Below are positions 43,756 to 52,655 of a stretch of DNA of 64,000 nt, piece after piece (position 1 is the first letter of the stretch; every line of letters starts with the position of its first letter). The position numbers and the translations under genes are program-made. This DNA comes from an uncultured Prevotella sp. Lineage in GTDB: Bacteria > Bacteroidota > Bacteroidia > Bacteroidales > Bacteroidaceae. The notes under the pieces were generated by a model. The model saw only the letters and a program-made list of their open reading frames with translations. It had not been told where the DNA came from and searched no databases. The stretch is taken from contig CAMJBL010000011.1 in assembly GCA_946403845.1 (NCBI GenBank), forward strand, positions 1 to 64,000, given 5' to 3'.

Positions 43756-44832
43756 TTAGAGTTTGATGTAAATCTTTTTTCGGTAGAGAATATAGCCGAG
43801 GGCGAAGTTCAGGCCCACGAAATAGATGGCATAGACGAGGGAAGCCCACTTCGGAGGCGCAATGACAGCATGGATGCCATTAAAGACCAGTTCCGAAAAG
43901 CCGATTTCACCCAGGATGATGGCGAGGAGCTCGCTGGAAACATAGAGGGCGAGGGCGTTCACACCGAAAACGCGGAAGAACGTCGTCCATCCGGATTTCT
44001 GCTGAATATCAATCACATACATCAGGAAGGCCTGCAACAATGAGGCGAGGCCACAGGTAACCATCACGTAGCTGGGACTCCAGATGCGCTTGTTGATAGG
44101 CAGGCCGAAAGAGAGCAGGTAGCCGCCAATGACAAGCACCGTACCCACCACGAAGAGGGCAATGACCTTATCGCTGACAATCTCTTTCTGGCGGATGAGC
44201 ATACCGCAATAGAAGCCCAACAACACATGGGCGACGGAAGAGATGGTGCCCAGCAGGCCCTCGGGATCAACGGGGCTCTTATGATAGAGATGGTCGTAGC
44301 CAAAAAGGTTCAGGTCGGCCTGCGCCACAATATTGATGCTGGCATCCTCGGCATAGCCGTTGCCAAAGACGAGGATAGCGGTATAGACCACCAGAAGGCC
44401 GATAACCACAGGGATGGTGTACTTATGATTGCAGAAGAGGGCGAAGAGCGACACGATGCCATAACAGAGGGCAATGCGCTGCATGACAGCCCAGATGCGC
44501 AGATGACCAAAGCACAGGAAATCGCCCTCGATGGCATTGTCGAACCAGTTGATAAACAGACCTATCGCAAAGAGCAGCACAGTTCGTTTGATGATACGTC
44601 GGATAACGGGAGCCGTGGGTTTGAACTCCGACTTCACCAGTGAGAGGTAACACGAGATACCCATGATGAAGAGGAAGAAGGGGAAGACGAGGTCGCAGGG
44701 CGTCATGCCGTTCCACTTCGAGTGGCGGAGCATCTCGAACGATTCACCCCAGCCGTTGTTGACAAGAATCATCCCTGCCACCGTGATGCCGCGCAGGATA
44801 TCGAGACTTAGAAGACGATTGCTTTTTGCCAT
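43756..44832 (-). CDS. Heparan-alpha-glucosaminide N-acetyltransferase-like membrane protein
   Basis: A 358-residue membrane protein with about ten transmembrane segments, beginning RLLSLDILRGITVAGMILVNN, the start motif of the DUF5009/HGSNAT and YeiB group. FPFFLFIMGISCYLSL near residue 50 and YHKSPVDPEGLLGTISS near 187 are further family motifs. In animals HGSNAT acetylates the terminal glucosamine of heparan sulfate across the lysosomal membrane. Here the gene follows an alpha-N-acetylglucosaminidase by 7 bases, the enzyme that removes the acetylated sugar in that pathway. A matching role in bacteria is an inference from that pairing. Confidence 0.85.
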   Translation of the reverse strand: MAKSNRLLSLDILRGITVAGMILVNNGWGESFEMLRHSKWNGMTPCDLVFPFFLFIMGISCYLSLVKSEFKPTAPVIRRIIKRTVLLFAIGLFINWFDNAIEGDFLCFGHLRIWAVMQRIALCYGIVSLFALFCNHKYTIPVVIGLLVVYTAILVFGNGYAEDASINIVAQADLNLFGYDHLYHKSPVDPEGLLGTISSVAHVLLGFYCGMLIRQKEIVSDKVIALFVVGTVLVIGGYLLSFGLPINKRIWSPSYVMVTCGLASLLQAFLMYVIDIQQKSGWTTFFRVFGVNALALYVSSELLAIILGEIGFSELVFNGIHAVIAPPKWASLVYAIYFVGLNFALGYILYRKKIYIKL

Positions 44833-44839
44833 AATCTTC

Positions 44840-47080
44840 TTATTGTTTTATCAGTTCCATGACTTCCTTCGCAACATCCACGGGAGAACCTTCGGGGGCG
44901 GCGGTATAGGGATTCTGACGGAGCGTCCAAGGCTCCTCGAGGGCGTAATAGTCGAGGGTAACCTCCTGTGGCAGCGCCATCTGGAACAGCTCGGCAGCCG
45001 TCTTCATAGCATTAGGGCCACCACCGAGCAGATCAGGCTGTGGTTTCTGCAACGCCTTCATCTGATCAGCCAGCGCATTGAAATAGGTTTCCCAACGCGG
45101 ATAGTAAAAATCTTTCAATATCCCCTGCCACTCCTTATGGGCATAGTCGCGCAGACCACCGGTATCGGCACAGTAGCGATTTCCCCACGTGGTAATCTGC
45201 ACACGGGCATTCCACTCGTAGAGCTTCTGCTCTTCAGGGGTCGTACCACAGGCAATAGCCGCCTCCGTCCAGTGTCCCAGGCGGAACTCAGAACGTGTGC
45301 CGAGCAACTTATCCTGCATCAGGAGCATCAGGAGGAATCGCCGATAGTCGCTCTCGAATTCCTTCACAGCGAAGGCCTTGTAGTCGGCGATGGTACGCTG
45401 ATACTGCAAGCGCGCCTGATCAGCCAACGCCTGACGGGTGATATCCACGAGATCATACTCGAAATTATTGTTGCCACGATACTTCTCCGCCACGCTGTTC
45501 ATCATCAATGCAGCCTCGTAAGTGGAATACGGATCGTAATAGTTTTTCATCTTCGACCACGACGATGCCTGGAAGTTGTTCAACGAGGGTCGTCCACAGA
45601 AGATACTCTCATGAGGGCCCTGCTGGTTATTACCCGCAGGACAGTTATAGATGGTACGTGCCAGCAGCAGCCAAGCCCTTTCGATCAGCGGGTCCTCCAC
45701 CCCATAGCGGGCCTTGACATACTGGCGCACCCAGTCTTCTTTCTTGAATTTCTCAGGTCGCCAGGGCAGCTCGCTCATCAGCTCGAACATCACGGGGTTG
45801 TTCTCCGAGCCCTCCATCGTAAAACCAATACCTTTTAACTTTGAACTTTGAGCTTTGAACTTTGAGCTTTGGAGTATGTAGAAGTTATCCAAGAGCTGAT
45901 CCATGCGGCCATGAAGACCCACATTGGCACCGAAGTTCTCGAGCAGACAGAAGAGCCACTCGTGCTGCTTATAGCCCTCTTCGCGCTTCCAGATGCTGGG
46001 GATGCCGAACATCGGACGGCATTCCGAGAAGAGATCGAGCACGAGCAGATCGCCCGCCTTCATACCGTCGACCATCTGCGGACGGGGATTCTCCGTCCAG
46101 CCCTGAATCACCCAGACGGCCTTGGGATTGACGCGCTTCATGGCCAGCATCATCGCCTCGCCAGCCTTGGCGTAATCGATAGAGGCATCGTCGTTGCTCT
46201 CGTGGAAGGGGTCCATCGAGTAATAATCGGCCTTGCCAAAGAGTCTGGTCAGCTCGTCGAAATAGAGTTTGGCGATTTCTGCAAAACGCGGATCGGTAGG
46301 CAGGAGGTTCGCAGGGCGCTGGAAACCGTTCCAAAGACCTGCATCAGCCACATTCAGTCCGAGACGCGCTTTGGCATCGTGGGGCACCATACCGCTATAG
46401 CCCGGCAGTACGGGGTGCATACCCAGCTGACGCATACGGGCGAGAATCTGCGTCTGGAGCTTCTCCTGACGCTGATACCACGACAGGGGCAGCGGACCAC
46501 CCCACCCTTCGAGGTTGTTCATCTCCCACCAGGCGAGGAACGCGGGACCTGCGATAAACTTCCCGATCTCCTCCTCAGAATAGCCGAGCTTCAGCAGCAT
46601 ATTGCGCCAGACACACTCCTCGCCCACGATGGCCAGGGGCAGATTGACGCCATGCAGCGCCATCCAGTCGATTTCCTGCTCCCAGCGCTTCCAGTCCCAG
46701 AAGGCCATCGAATAAGAGAACGTGCAATAGTTGAAGTCGTAACGCAGGGTAAGGTCGGTCTCGTGACGCTCCTTCGCCTGGACAACGGGGAGCACGGCAG
46801 GTAACTTCGCCTGCATCTGGTTCCAGGAGAGGTGAATGCCAGCATAGTACTTCAGATACCAGTTGACACCCGAGGCGATATTCACCCAGGTGTTGCCTCT
46901 CACCACGACCTTCTGACCCTGCTGGTCGAGTTCAAAGAAATCCTTGTCACTCTTCACCAGTTGGGTCTTAAACTTCGCCGAAGCGCCTTTGTCGATACGC
47001 TCCAGCAGATCGTCAACAGGATTCGAGAAAGTGAATAGTGAACAGTGAATAGTGAATAGTGCTAGCAGTAATCGTTTCAT
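44840..47080 (-). CDS. Alpha-N-acetylglucosaminidase, GH89 (NAGLU-like)
   Basis: A 746-residue exported enzyme of family GH89, which removes terminal alpha-linked GlcNAc from heparan sulfate or mucin glycans. The small N-terminal domain is followed by the barrel with YCTFSYSMAFWDWKRWEQEIDWMALHGVN (read in two parts near residues 125-153), VGEECVWRN near 158 and YSMDPFHESND near 285, which contains a catalytic acid. The signal peptide core LLLALFTIHCSLFTFS is encoded by a 7-bp repeat. Another repeat inserts SSKFKAQSSKLK near residue 405. It lies between the CCA-adding enzyme and the HGSNAT-like gene, with short gaps on both sides. Confidence 0.93.
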   Translation of the reverse strand: MKRLLLALFTIHCSLFTFSNPVDDLLERIDKGASAKFKTQLVKSDKDFFELDQQGQKVVVRGNTWVNIASGVNWYLKYYAGIHLSWNQMQAKLPAVLPVVQAKERHETDLTLRYDFNYCTFSYSMAFWDWKRWEQEIDWMALHGVNLPLAIVGEECVWRNMLLKLGYSEEEIGKFIAGPAFLAWWEMNNLEGWGGPLPLSWYQRQEKLQTQILARMRQLGMHPVLPGYSGMVPHDAKARLGLNVADAGLWNGFQRPANLLPTDPRFAEIAKLYFDELTRLFGKADYYSMDPFHESNDDASIDYAKAGEAMMLAMKRVNPKAVWVIQGWTENPRPQMVDGMKAGDLLVLDLFSECRPMFGIPSIWKREEGYKQHEWLFCLLENFGANVGLHGRMDQLLDNFYILQSSKFKAQSSKLKGIGFTMEGSENNPVMFELMSELPWRPEKFKKEDWVRQYVKARYGVEDPLIERAWLLLARTIYNCPAGNNQQGPHESIFCGRPSLNNFQASSWSKMKNYYDPYSTYEAALMMNSVAEKYRGNNNFEYDLVDITRQALADQARLQYQRTIADYKAFAVKEFESDYRRFLLMLLMQDKLLGTRSEFRLGHWTEAAIACGTTPEEQKLYEWNARVQITTWGNRYCADTGGLRDYAHKEWQGILKDFYYPRWETYFNALADQMKALQKPQPDLLGGGPNAMKTAAELFQMALPQEVTLDYYALEEPWTLRQNPYTAAPEGSPVDVAKEVMELIKQ
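45837..45878. repeat. In-frame 7-bp AACTTTG repeat in GH89 gene
   Basis: AACTTTG twice, AGCTTTG, AACTTTG, AGCTTTG, GAGTATG. On the coding strand it encodes LQSSKFKAQSSKLK. Same family as the spacers at 22364 and 29538. Confidence 0.9.
47028..47061. repeat. 7-bp repeat encoding the GH89 signal peptide core
   Basis: AAAGTGA, ATAGTGA, ACAGTGA, ATAGTGA, ATAGTG on the + strand. On the coding strand these give the hydrophobic residues ALFTIHCSLFTF. Confidence 0.9.
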
Positions 47081-47099
47081 AAGCTTTATCGTTTTTTCG

Positions 47100-48686
47100 T
47101 TATATCAGTTTCATTTCTTTCGCTTTTTCCATCAGGAGTTGCATGAGGGGTTCCCGTTCGTTTTCCACGCGGTTGTCGAGAACGGCATCCTTGAGGTATT
47201 GCTTCAGGACGCCCACCTCACGCGAGGGTTTCAGGTGGAACATTTCCATAATCTCATTGCCGTCGATCACGGGCTGGAGCAGGCGCACATAATCCTTTTC
47301 CTTCAGGTCGGCGAGCTTCTCACGCACCATGCGGAAATTCTCGAGGAACAATTTCTTACGACCTTCGTTCTTCGACGTGATATCAGCCTCGCAGAGCGTC
47401 ATCAGGTCGTCGATATCCTCACCCGCATCGTTCAGCAAACGACGCACGGCACTATCCGTTACCACATCGTCGGCAATGACGATGGGACGCATATGGAGGT
47501 CGACGAGTTTCTGCACATATTTCATCTTCATATCCAAGGGCAGCATGAGCCTCCGGAAGATCTGCGGCACCAGCTTGGCACCTATAATATTATGGTTGTG
47601 GAAGGTCCAGCCAACGGCGGGATCCCAGCGTTTCGACCTGGTCTTTCCCACGTCGTGCAGGATTGCTGCCCAGCGCAGCCAGAGATCAGAGGTGAGAGGT
47701 GAGAGGTGAGAGGTGAGAGATGTGTCTTGCTGCGATTTTACAACATTTTCCAGCACCTCGAGGGTGTGGTAGAAGTTGTTCTTATGCGCGCGACCGTTCT
47801 TTTGGTCTACGATGTCAAGGGCGGAGAGCTCAGGGAGAATCAGCTGCAGCAGTCCGCAACGCTGCAGGTATTCGAAGCCGATGCTGGGGTGCGGCGCCAT
47901 GATGATCTTGTTGAGCTCATCCTTGATGCGCTCCCCACTGACAATCTTGATTCTATCAGCCATACGCTCCAGAGCCACGAAAGTCTCTTCCTCGATCTGG
48001 AAGTTCAGTTGTGTGGCGAAACGGATGCAGCGCATCATGCGCAGAGGATCATCGGAGAAGGTGATATCGGGTTCCAGAGGCGTGGCGATGATGCCGTCCT
48101 CGAGATCCGCCAGACCATTGAAGGGGTCGACAAGTTCGCCGAAACGACTCTTATTCAGGCAGATAGCCATTGCGTTGATGGTAAAGTCGCGACGGTTCTG
48201 ATCGTCCTCGAGAGTACCGTCTTCGACGATAGGTTTCCGCGAGTCATGGCTGTAGCTTTCCTTCCGCGCCCCCACGAACTCCACCTCTATATCAGAGGTG
48301 AGAGGTAAGAGGTGAGAGGTGAGAGATATGTTCTGCTGCAGATTATTCTCAGAGGATTGAGGTATTCTCTCACCTCTCACCTCTCCCCTCTCACCTCTCA
48401 CCTCTCCCCTCTCACCTCTAATCTTCACCTGCGCCGTGCCGAAGTTCTTAAAAACGCTCAGGTGCGCCTTGCGACCCAGCATCCTTTTCAGTTCCTCCGC
48501 CAGCGAGATGCCACTGCCCACGACGACCACGTCGATATCGTTGGAAGGACGCTCGAGAAAGATATCCCTCACATAGCCTCCCACCACATAACATTCCACC
48601 CCGAGACGGTCCGCCGCCTCGCTGATCTGATGAAACAACTCCTGGTCTAAAATGGCTGCTAACTCTTCGTCAGTATATAATTTCAT
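47100..48686 (-). CDS. CCA-adding tRNA nucleotidyltransferase / poly(A) polymerase with HD domain
   Basis: A protein of about 528 residues. The head domain has GGYVRDIFLERPSNDIDVVVVG near residue 35 with the metal-binding Asp pair, and the neck has RRDFTINAMAI and DPLRMMRCIRFA. An HD domain with AAILHDVGKTRSK follows near residue 345, possibly giving phosphatase or phosphodiesterase activity. It adds or repairs the 3' CCA of tRNA. Three copies of a GAGGTGA-type repeat lie within the gene and remain in frame: RGERGEVRGER and SLTSHLLPLTSD in the head domain and [14 protein letters not shown] in the HD domain. The start at 48686 (MKLYTDEEL) matches relatives. Confidence 0.92.
   Translation of the reverse strand: MKLYTDEELAAILDQELFHQISEAADRLGVECYVVGGYVRDIFLERPSNDIDVVVVGSGISLAEELKRMLGRKAHLSVFKNFGTAQVKIRGERGEVRGERGEVRGERIPQSSENNLQQNISLTSHLLPLTSDIEVEFVGARKESYSHDSRKPIVEDGTLEDDQNRRDFTINAMAICLNKSRFGELVDPFNGLADLEDGIIATPLEPDITFSDDPLRMMRCIRFATQLNFQIEEETFVALERMADRIKIVSGERIKDELNKIIMAPHPSIGFEYLQRCGLLQLILPELSALDIVDQKNGRAHKNNFYHTLEVLENVVKSQQDTSLTSHLSPLTSDLWLRWAAILHDVGKTRSKRWDPAVGWTFHNHNIIGAKLVPQIFRRLMLPLDMKMKYVQKLVDLHMRPIVIADDVVTDSAVRRLLNDAGEDIDDLMTLCEADITSKNEGRKKLFLENFRMVREKLADLKEKDYVRLLQPVIDGNEIMEMFHLKPSREVGVLKQYLKDAVLDNRVENEREPLMQLLMEKAKEMKLI
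47689..47719. repeat. In-frame 7-bp GAGGTGA repeat in CCA gene, HD part
   Basis: Four GAGGTGA units and GAGATGT. Encodes [12 protein letters not shown] on the coding strand. Confidence 0.9.
48295..48422. repeat. In-frame inverted pair of 7-bp repeats in CCA gene head domain
   Basis: GAGGTGA-type units at 48295-48329 and CTCTCAC/CTCTCCC-type units at 48367-48422 can pair as a hairpin with a 37-base loop. In the second block the CTCTCCC variant occurs at exactly the two positions where the coding frame would otherwise read TGA. Confidence 0.92.
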
Positions 48687-48710
48687 TAGTTCTTTTTCAC
48701 AAATTTGCTG

Positions 48711-48718
48711 CAAAGATA
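48711..48718 (-). promoter_or_regulatory. -7 box of CCA gene
   Basis: TATCTTTG on the minus strand, 24 bases before the start at 48686. Probable promoter for CCA, GH89 and HGSNAT-like genes. Confidence 0.45.
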
Positions 48719-48762
48719 CTAAAAAATTCGTTATGAATCATCCTTATTTAATAATTATTTTG

Positions 48763-48770
48763 TAATTTTG
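48763..48770 (+). promoter_or_regulatory. -7 box of lipoprotein gene at 48789
   Basis: TAATTTTG, 18 bases before the start codon, divergent from the CCA promoter. Confidence 0.45.
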
Positions 48771-48788
48771 CACCGAAATACGAGAAAT

Positions 48789-49253
48789 ATGGCATTAAGA
48801 AAACTGGTTTTGAGTGCGCTGGGCGCCCTGTTGCTCGTGTCGTGTGGGGAGAATACGGCCCAGAAACAGGCCGAAGAGATGCTCGCCAAAGCAGGCTCCT
48901 GCTACGAACAAGGGCAATACAACGAGGCGTTGACGGTGATCGACAGCCTCCGCAAGGTATTCCCCAACGCCATCGACACCCGCAAGAAGGCCCTCAAGCT
49001 CTATCAGGACATCGAACTGAAGAAAGCCCAACAGGAACTGGCGATAACCGACAGTCTGCTGCAGGCCGTGAATCACGACTATGCCTACCAGCAGGAGAAG
49101 GTGGAGCGTGACAAGGCAGCTTTGCGTGCCACACCCGAGGAGCTGACAATGCTCACCCGCACCCGTATGAAGCGTGACTCGTTGCGTACACAATACGAGG
49201 TGCTTGGTGCCAAAATCCGATATATCCACAAGAAACAGAAGGAGACGAAGTAA
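48789..49253 (+). CDS. Small lipoprotein with helical repeat
   Basis: A protein of 154 residues starting MALRKLVLSALGALLLVSC, with Cys19 as lipid anchor. Residues 25-60 (AEEMLAKAGSCYEQGQYNEALTVIDSLRKVFP) look like one tetratricopeptide-type helical pair, and the rest is charged and probably coiled coil to the end (KIRYIHKKQKETK). Function is not known. It is the first gene of a run with DUF1599, the DoxX protein, tpiA, SPOR and folE, and ends 2 bases before the DUF1599 start. The ATG at 48789 was chosen because the upstream in-frame ATG lies within the promoter. Confidence 0.8.
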   Translation: MALRKLVLSALGALLLVSCGENTAQKQAEEMLAKAGSCYEQGQYNEALTVIDSLRKVFPNAIDTRKKALKLYQDIELKKAQQELAITDSLLQAVNHDYAYQQEKVERDKAALRATPEELTMLTRTRMKRDSLRTQYEVLGAKIRYIHKKQKETK

Positions 49254-49255
49254 AC

Positions 49256-49798
49256 ATGGACCGATTTGAGAAGACGAACCAAGAGTTTGAACAGGCCATC
49301 GCCGAATGCCGCGCCCTGTTTGAGAAGAAGCTTCACGACTACAAGGCCTCGTGGCGCATCCTGCGTCCCACAGCCCTTACCGACCAGCTCTTCATCAAGG
49401 CCAAGCGCATCCGTTCGCTCGAAATCAAGCAGGAGTCGATGGTGGGCGAAGGCATCCGTCCGGAGTTCATCGCACTCATCAACTACGGCATCGTCGGACT
49501 CATCCAGCTCTATAAGGGCTTTGCCGACATCGTCGACATCACCAACGACGAGGCCATGCGCCTTTACGACCAGTACGCCCACGAGGCCCTGGAGCTCATG
49601 AAGCGCAAGAACCATGATTACGACGAGGCCTGGCGCTCCATGCGCGTCAGCTCGTACACCGACTTCATCCTCACGAAGATAGAACGTATCAAGGAGATCG
49701 AGAACCTTGGAGGCGACACGCTCGTGTCTGAGGGTATCGACGCCAACTATATGGACATTATCAACTACGCGGTCTTTGGAATGATTAAACTGGCATGA
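49256..49798 (+). CDS. DUF1599 protein with internal duplication
   Basis: A 180-residue soluble protein of the DUF1599 (nucleotide modification-associated) family. It consists of two similar halves: [17 protein letters not shown] through [25 protein letters not shown] and [17 protein letters not shown] through [25 protein letters not shown]. Function is not established. Its stop codon overlaps the next start by 4 bases (ATGA), indicating translational coupling with the DoxX-type gene, the usual neighbour in Bacteroides. Confidence 0.88.
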   Translation: MDRFEKTNQEFEQAIAECRALFEKKLHDYKASWRILRPTALTDQLFIKAKRIRSLEIKQESMVGEGIRPEFIALINYGIVGLIQLYKGFADIVDITNDEAMRLYDQYAHEALELMKRKNHDYDEAWRSMRVSSYTDFILTKIERIKEIENLGGDTLVSEGIDANYMDIINYAVFGMIKLA

Positions 49799-51888
49799 GG
49801 AAGATCCTTGTAAACATCGCCCGACTGCTGCTCGCCCTGACATTCATCCTGTCGGGATTCGTCAAGGCGGTAGACCCGCTGGGCACGCAATACAAGATCA
49901 ACGACTACCTCACCGCCTTGCATCTGCGCGAGCTGGTGCCCGATTTCGCAACGCTCTCTGCCTCCGTATTACTGTCGGCAGCGGAGTTCGTCATCGGCAT
50001 CTGCCTGCTCTTCGCCATCCGGCGACGACTGGTAACGCGGCTCACCCTTGGTGTGATGATCCTTATGACCCTCATCACCTTGTGGCTCGCCATCGCCAAC
50101 CCCGTCAGCGACTGCGGATGCTTCGGCGACGCCCTGGTGCTCACCAACTGGCAGACGTTCTGGAAGAATATCGTGCTGCTCATCCTGGCCGTCATCGTCA
50201 CCCGATGGCCCCTCGATATGGCACGTATGATCAGTCGCAGCAACCAGTGGATCGTACTCAACTACGCGGCCCTGTTCATCCTGTTCATCGCCGGCTATTG
50301 TCTCTACGACCTGCCCATCTTCGACTTCCGCCCCTATCACGTGGGAGCCAACATCCAGCAGGGCATGGAGGTGCCGGAGGGGGCCCCGCAGCCACAGTTC
50401 GAGACCACCTTCATCATGGAGAAGGACGGGGAACGCAAGACGTTCACCATCGACAACTACCCCGACTCCACCTGGACCTTCGTGGACTCGGAGACCAGAC
50501 AGATTGCCGAGGGCTATGTGCCGCCCATCCACGATTTCTCCATCGCAACGGAGGAAGGCGACATCACCGATGAGGTGCTCAGCCAGGAGGGCTACACCTT
50601 CCTGCTCATCTCACCGCATCTGGAATCGGCCGACGACAGCTATTTCGACCGCATCAACCAGGTGTATGAGTACTGTCAGGAGAATGGCTACCCCTTCTAT
50701 TGCCTCACCGCCAGTACCGATCGCGCCAGAAGCCGTTGGCAGGACATGACGGGGGCCGAATACCCCTTCTGCACCACCGACGAGACGACGCTGAAGACGA
50801 TGATCCGCAGCAATCCCGGTCTGATGCTCCTGCATGGGGGTACCGTCATCCGCAAATGGAGCCACAACCGTCTGCCGAAGGAGCAGCAGCTCACCCAACG
50901 GCTGGAAGACTGCGATCTGGGCAAGATGCCCACCGACAGCGTGCCAGGCAAGATCACCAAGCTGCTCATGTGGTTTGTGCTGCCCCTCATGCTGCTCACC
51001 ATCGCCGACCGCCTCTGGGCGTGGACGCAATGGCTCAGGCGAAAGAAAAGAAGGAGTACTCAGAACACTCCGAATAATCAGAGTAATCAGATATTATCAA
51101 ACCCTTTAAATAAAGAAAGTAAAAAAATTATGAGAAAGAAAATTGTAGCCGGCAACTGGAAGATGAACATGAATCTCCAGGACGGTATCGCTCTTGCGAA
51201 AGAGCTCAACGAGACCCTGAAAGCTGACAAGCCCAACTGCGGCGTTGTCATCTGCACACCGTTTATCCACCTGGCAAGCATTGCCCAGTTCCTCGACCAG
51301 GACATCATCGGTCTGGGTGCTGAGAACTGCGCCGATAAGGAGAAGGGCGCCTTCACTGGTGAGGTAAGCGCCGAAATGGTGAAGTCAACAGGTGCACAAT
51401 ACGTCATCCTCGGCCACTCCGAGCGTCGTGAGTACTACAAGGAGACACCCGAGATCCTGAAGGAGAAGGTGATCCTCGCCCAGAAGAACGACCTGAAGGT
51501 GATCTTCTGCATCGGTGAGAGCAAGGAAGAGCGTGAGGCAGGCAAGCAGAACGAGGTGGTAAAGGCCGAGCTCGAGGGCAGCGTGTTCAACCTCTCTGAG
51601 GAAGACTTCCGCAAGATCGTCATCGCCTACGAGCCCATCTGGGCCATCGGTACTGGTCTGACCGCTACCGCTGAGCAGGCTGAGGAGATCCACGCCTACA
51701 TCCGTAGCATCATTGCCGAGAAGTATGGTCAGGCAGTAGCCGACGATACCACCATCCTCTACGGTGGTAGCTGTAAGGCTTCGAACGCCCCTGAGCTGTT
51801 CGCAAAGCCCGACATCGACGGTGGCCTGATTGGTGGCGCTTCTCTGAAGGCTGCCGACTTCAAGGGTATCATTGACGCCTGGAAATAA
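49795..51888 (+). CDS. DoxX/MauE-type membrane protein reading in frame into triosephosphate isomerase
   Basis: The first 440 codons resemble the BT_3928-type protein: four membrane segments of the DoxX/MauE fold ([19 protein letters not shown], then a CGCFGD motif near residue 104), and a periplasmic thioredoxin-like part with [14 protein letters not shown] and GLMLLHGG, plus a closing membrane segment. Normally it would stop before tpiA. Here no stop codon occurs: a 9-bp repeat at 51055-51099 ([12 protein letters not shown]) links it directly to the 252-residue isomerase, giving 697 residues. The cell could make both a fusion and a free isomerase from the internal ATG. If fused, the isomerase would be tethered to the membrane on its cytoplasmic side. 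Confidence 0.8.
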   Translation: MRKILVNIARLLLALTFILSGFVKAVDPLGTQYKINDYLTALHLRELVPDFATLSASVLLSAAEFVIGICLLFAIRRRLVTRLTLGVMILMTLITLWLAIANPVSDCGCFGDALVLTNWQTFWKNIVLLILAVIVTRWPLDMARMISRSNQWIVLNYAALFILFIAGYCLYDLPIFDFRPYHVGANIQQGMEVPEGAPQPQFETTFIMEKDGERKTFTIDNYPDSTWTFVDSETRQIAEGYVPPIHDFSIATEEGDITDEVLSQEGYTFLLISPHLESADDSYFDRINQVYEYCQENGYPFYCLTASTDRARSRWQDMTGAEYPFCTTDETTLKTMIRSNPGLMLLHGGTVIRKWSHNRLPKEQQLTQRLEDCDLGKMPTDSVPGKITKLLMWFVLPLMLLTIADRLWAWTQWLRRKKRRSTQNTPNNQSNQILSNPLNKESKKIMRKKIVAGNWKMNMNLQDGIALAKELNETLKADKPNCGVVICTPFIHLASIAQFLDQDIIGLGAENCADKEKGAFTGEVSAEMVKSTGAQYVILGHSERREYYKETPEILKEKVILAQKNDLKVIFCIGESKEEREAGKQNEVVKAELEGSVFNLSEEDFRKIVIAYEPIWAIGTGLTATAEQAEEIHAYIRSIIAEKYGQAVADDTTILYGGSCKASNAPELFAKPDIDGGLIGGASLKAADFKGIIDAWK
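51055..51099. repeat. 9-bp repeat linking DoxX protein to tpiA
   Basis: Units AGTACTCAG, AACACTCCG, AATAATCAG, AGTAATCAG, ATATTATCA. Being a multiple of three and free of stops it keeps the two genes in one frame. Same family as 52152-52205. Confidence 0.9.
51130..51888 (+). CDS. tpiA: Triosephosphate isomerase
   Basis: A 252-residue glycolytic enzyme that interconverts dihydroxyacetone phosphate and glyceraldehyde-3-phosphate. [13 protein letters not shown] holds the active-site Asn and Lys, [11 protein letters not shown] near residue 95 the His, and [15 protein letters not shown] near 167 the catalytic Glu and flexible loop. [30 protein letters not shown] closes the phosphate site (residues about 210-240). 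The ATG at 51130 follows an A-rich stretch and is the normal start, although the frame is open upstream into the DoxX-type gene. Confidence 0.96.
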   Translation: MRKKIVAGNWKMNMNLQDGIALAKELNETLKADKPNCGVVICTPFIHLASIAQFLDQDIIGLGAENCADKEKGAFTGEVSAEMVKSTGAQYVILGHSERREYYKETPEILKEKVILAQKNDLKVIFCIGESKEEREAGKQNEVVKAELEGSVFNLSEEDFRKIVIAYEPIWAIGTGLTATAEQAEEIHAYIRSIIAEKYGQAVADDTTILYGGSCKASNAPELFAKPDIDGGLIGGASLKAADFKGIIDAWK

Positions 51889-51901
51889 GAAGAGAGAAAT
51901 G

Positions 51902-51930
51902 AAAAGTGAGAAGTGAAAAGTAGAAAGTTG
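51902..51930. repeat. 7-bp AAAAGTG repeat in tpiA-SPOR spacer
   Basis: AAAAGTG, AGAAGTG, AAAAGTA, GAAAGTT. It fills the gap after tpiA and is the inverse of the repeat at 51997-52031. Confidence 0.8.
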
Positions 51931-51935
51931 AGAAG

Positions 51936-52655
51936 ATGAAAGCATTATCAAATCGAAAATTGGTGAACGTGAAATGGAAATTCATGGTGCTCATGGCACT
52001 TTTCACTTTTCACTTTTCACTTTTCACTTCTTCTGCACAGACTTTCACCCAAAGGCTCCAGAAGAGCAATGCCGGTGAGGGTAAGGTGACCGTTACACAG
52101 TCGAAGGAGATCGACGACCTCGTGAACGGCCCCCAGGATGTAAACACGCAGAATAATCAGAGTAATCAGAATACTCAGAGTACTCAGAAAACTCAGACCA
52201 CTCAGAAGCAGCTCGACCCTCAGAAGCCCGATAGCGCCAAATCCGAGGAGAAAGAGAAACCCCAGCCCTCAGAGCGTCCGCAGATCACCACCCTACCCGA
52301 CACCACACCCGACACCACCTATACCGAGCCCCGCAAGAAGGTGCTCAAAGGCTATAAGGTAAACGGCTACCGCGTACAGGTCTATGCAGGAGGCAACTCC
52401 CGCGATGCCCGTGTCAAGGCCGAACGGACGGGTCGCGAGATAAATGCCCTCTTCCCTGGCGAACCAGTCTATGTGCACTTCTACTCCCCCAGATGGATCT
52501 GCCGCATGGGCAACTACCGCACCTACGAGGAAGCCCACCAGATACTCAACGCCGTGAAGAAACTCGGCTACCAGTCGGCTATCATCGTCAAGGGAAAGAT
52601 CACCGTGCCGTATCTCAACCCGGCTCCGCAAACCACAACAACCGACAATCCATGA
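51936..52655 (+). CDS. SPOR domain exported protein
   Basis: A 239-residue protein with a signal peptide whose core [17 protein letters not shown] is encoded by a 7-bp CACTTTT repeat. A disordered middle (residues about 65-130) is partly a 9-bp repeat ([19 protein letters not shown]). The C-terminal SPOR domain from about residue 145 ([26 protein letters not shown]) binds denuded peptidoglycan glycan strands, as at division sites. It sits between tpiA and folE, the conserved order in Bacteroides. Its stop overlaps the folE start (ATGA). Confidence 0.9.
   Translation: MKALSNRKLVNVKWKFMVLMALFTFHFSLFTSSAQTFTQRLQKSNAGEGKVTVTQSKEIDDLVNGPQDVNTQNNQSNQNTQSTQKTQTTQKQLDPQKPDSAKSEEKEKPQPSERPQITTLPDTTPDTTYTEPRKKVLKGYKVNGYRVQVYAGGNSRDARVKAERTGREINALFPGEPVYVHFYSPRWICRMGNYRTYEEAHQILNAVKKLGYQSAIIVKGKITVPYLNPAPQTTTTDNP
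51997..52031. repeat. 7-bp CACTTTT repeat encoding SPOR signal peptide core
   Basis: CACTTTT four times and CACTTCT. In frame it gives the hydrophobic residues [12 protein letters not shown]. Confidence 0.92.
52152..52205. repeat. In-frame 9-bp repeat in SPOR gene
   Basis: AATAATCAG, AGTAATCAG, AATACTCAG, AGTACTCAG, AAAACTCAG, ACCACTCAG. Encodes NNQ/SNQ/NTQ triplets in the disordered linker. Confidence 0.92.
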
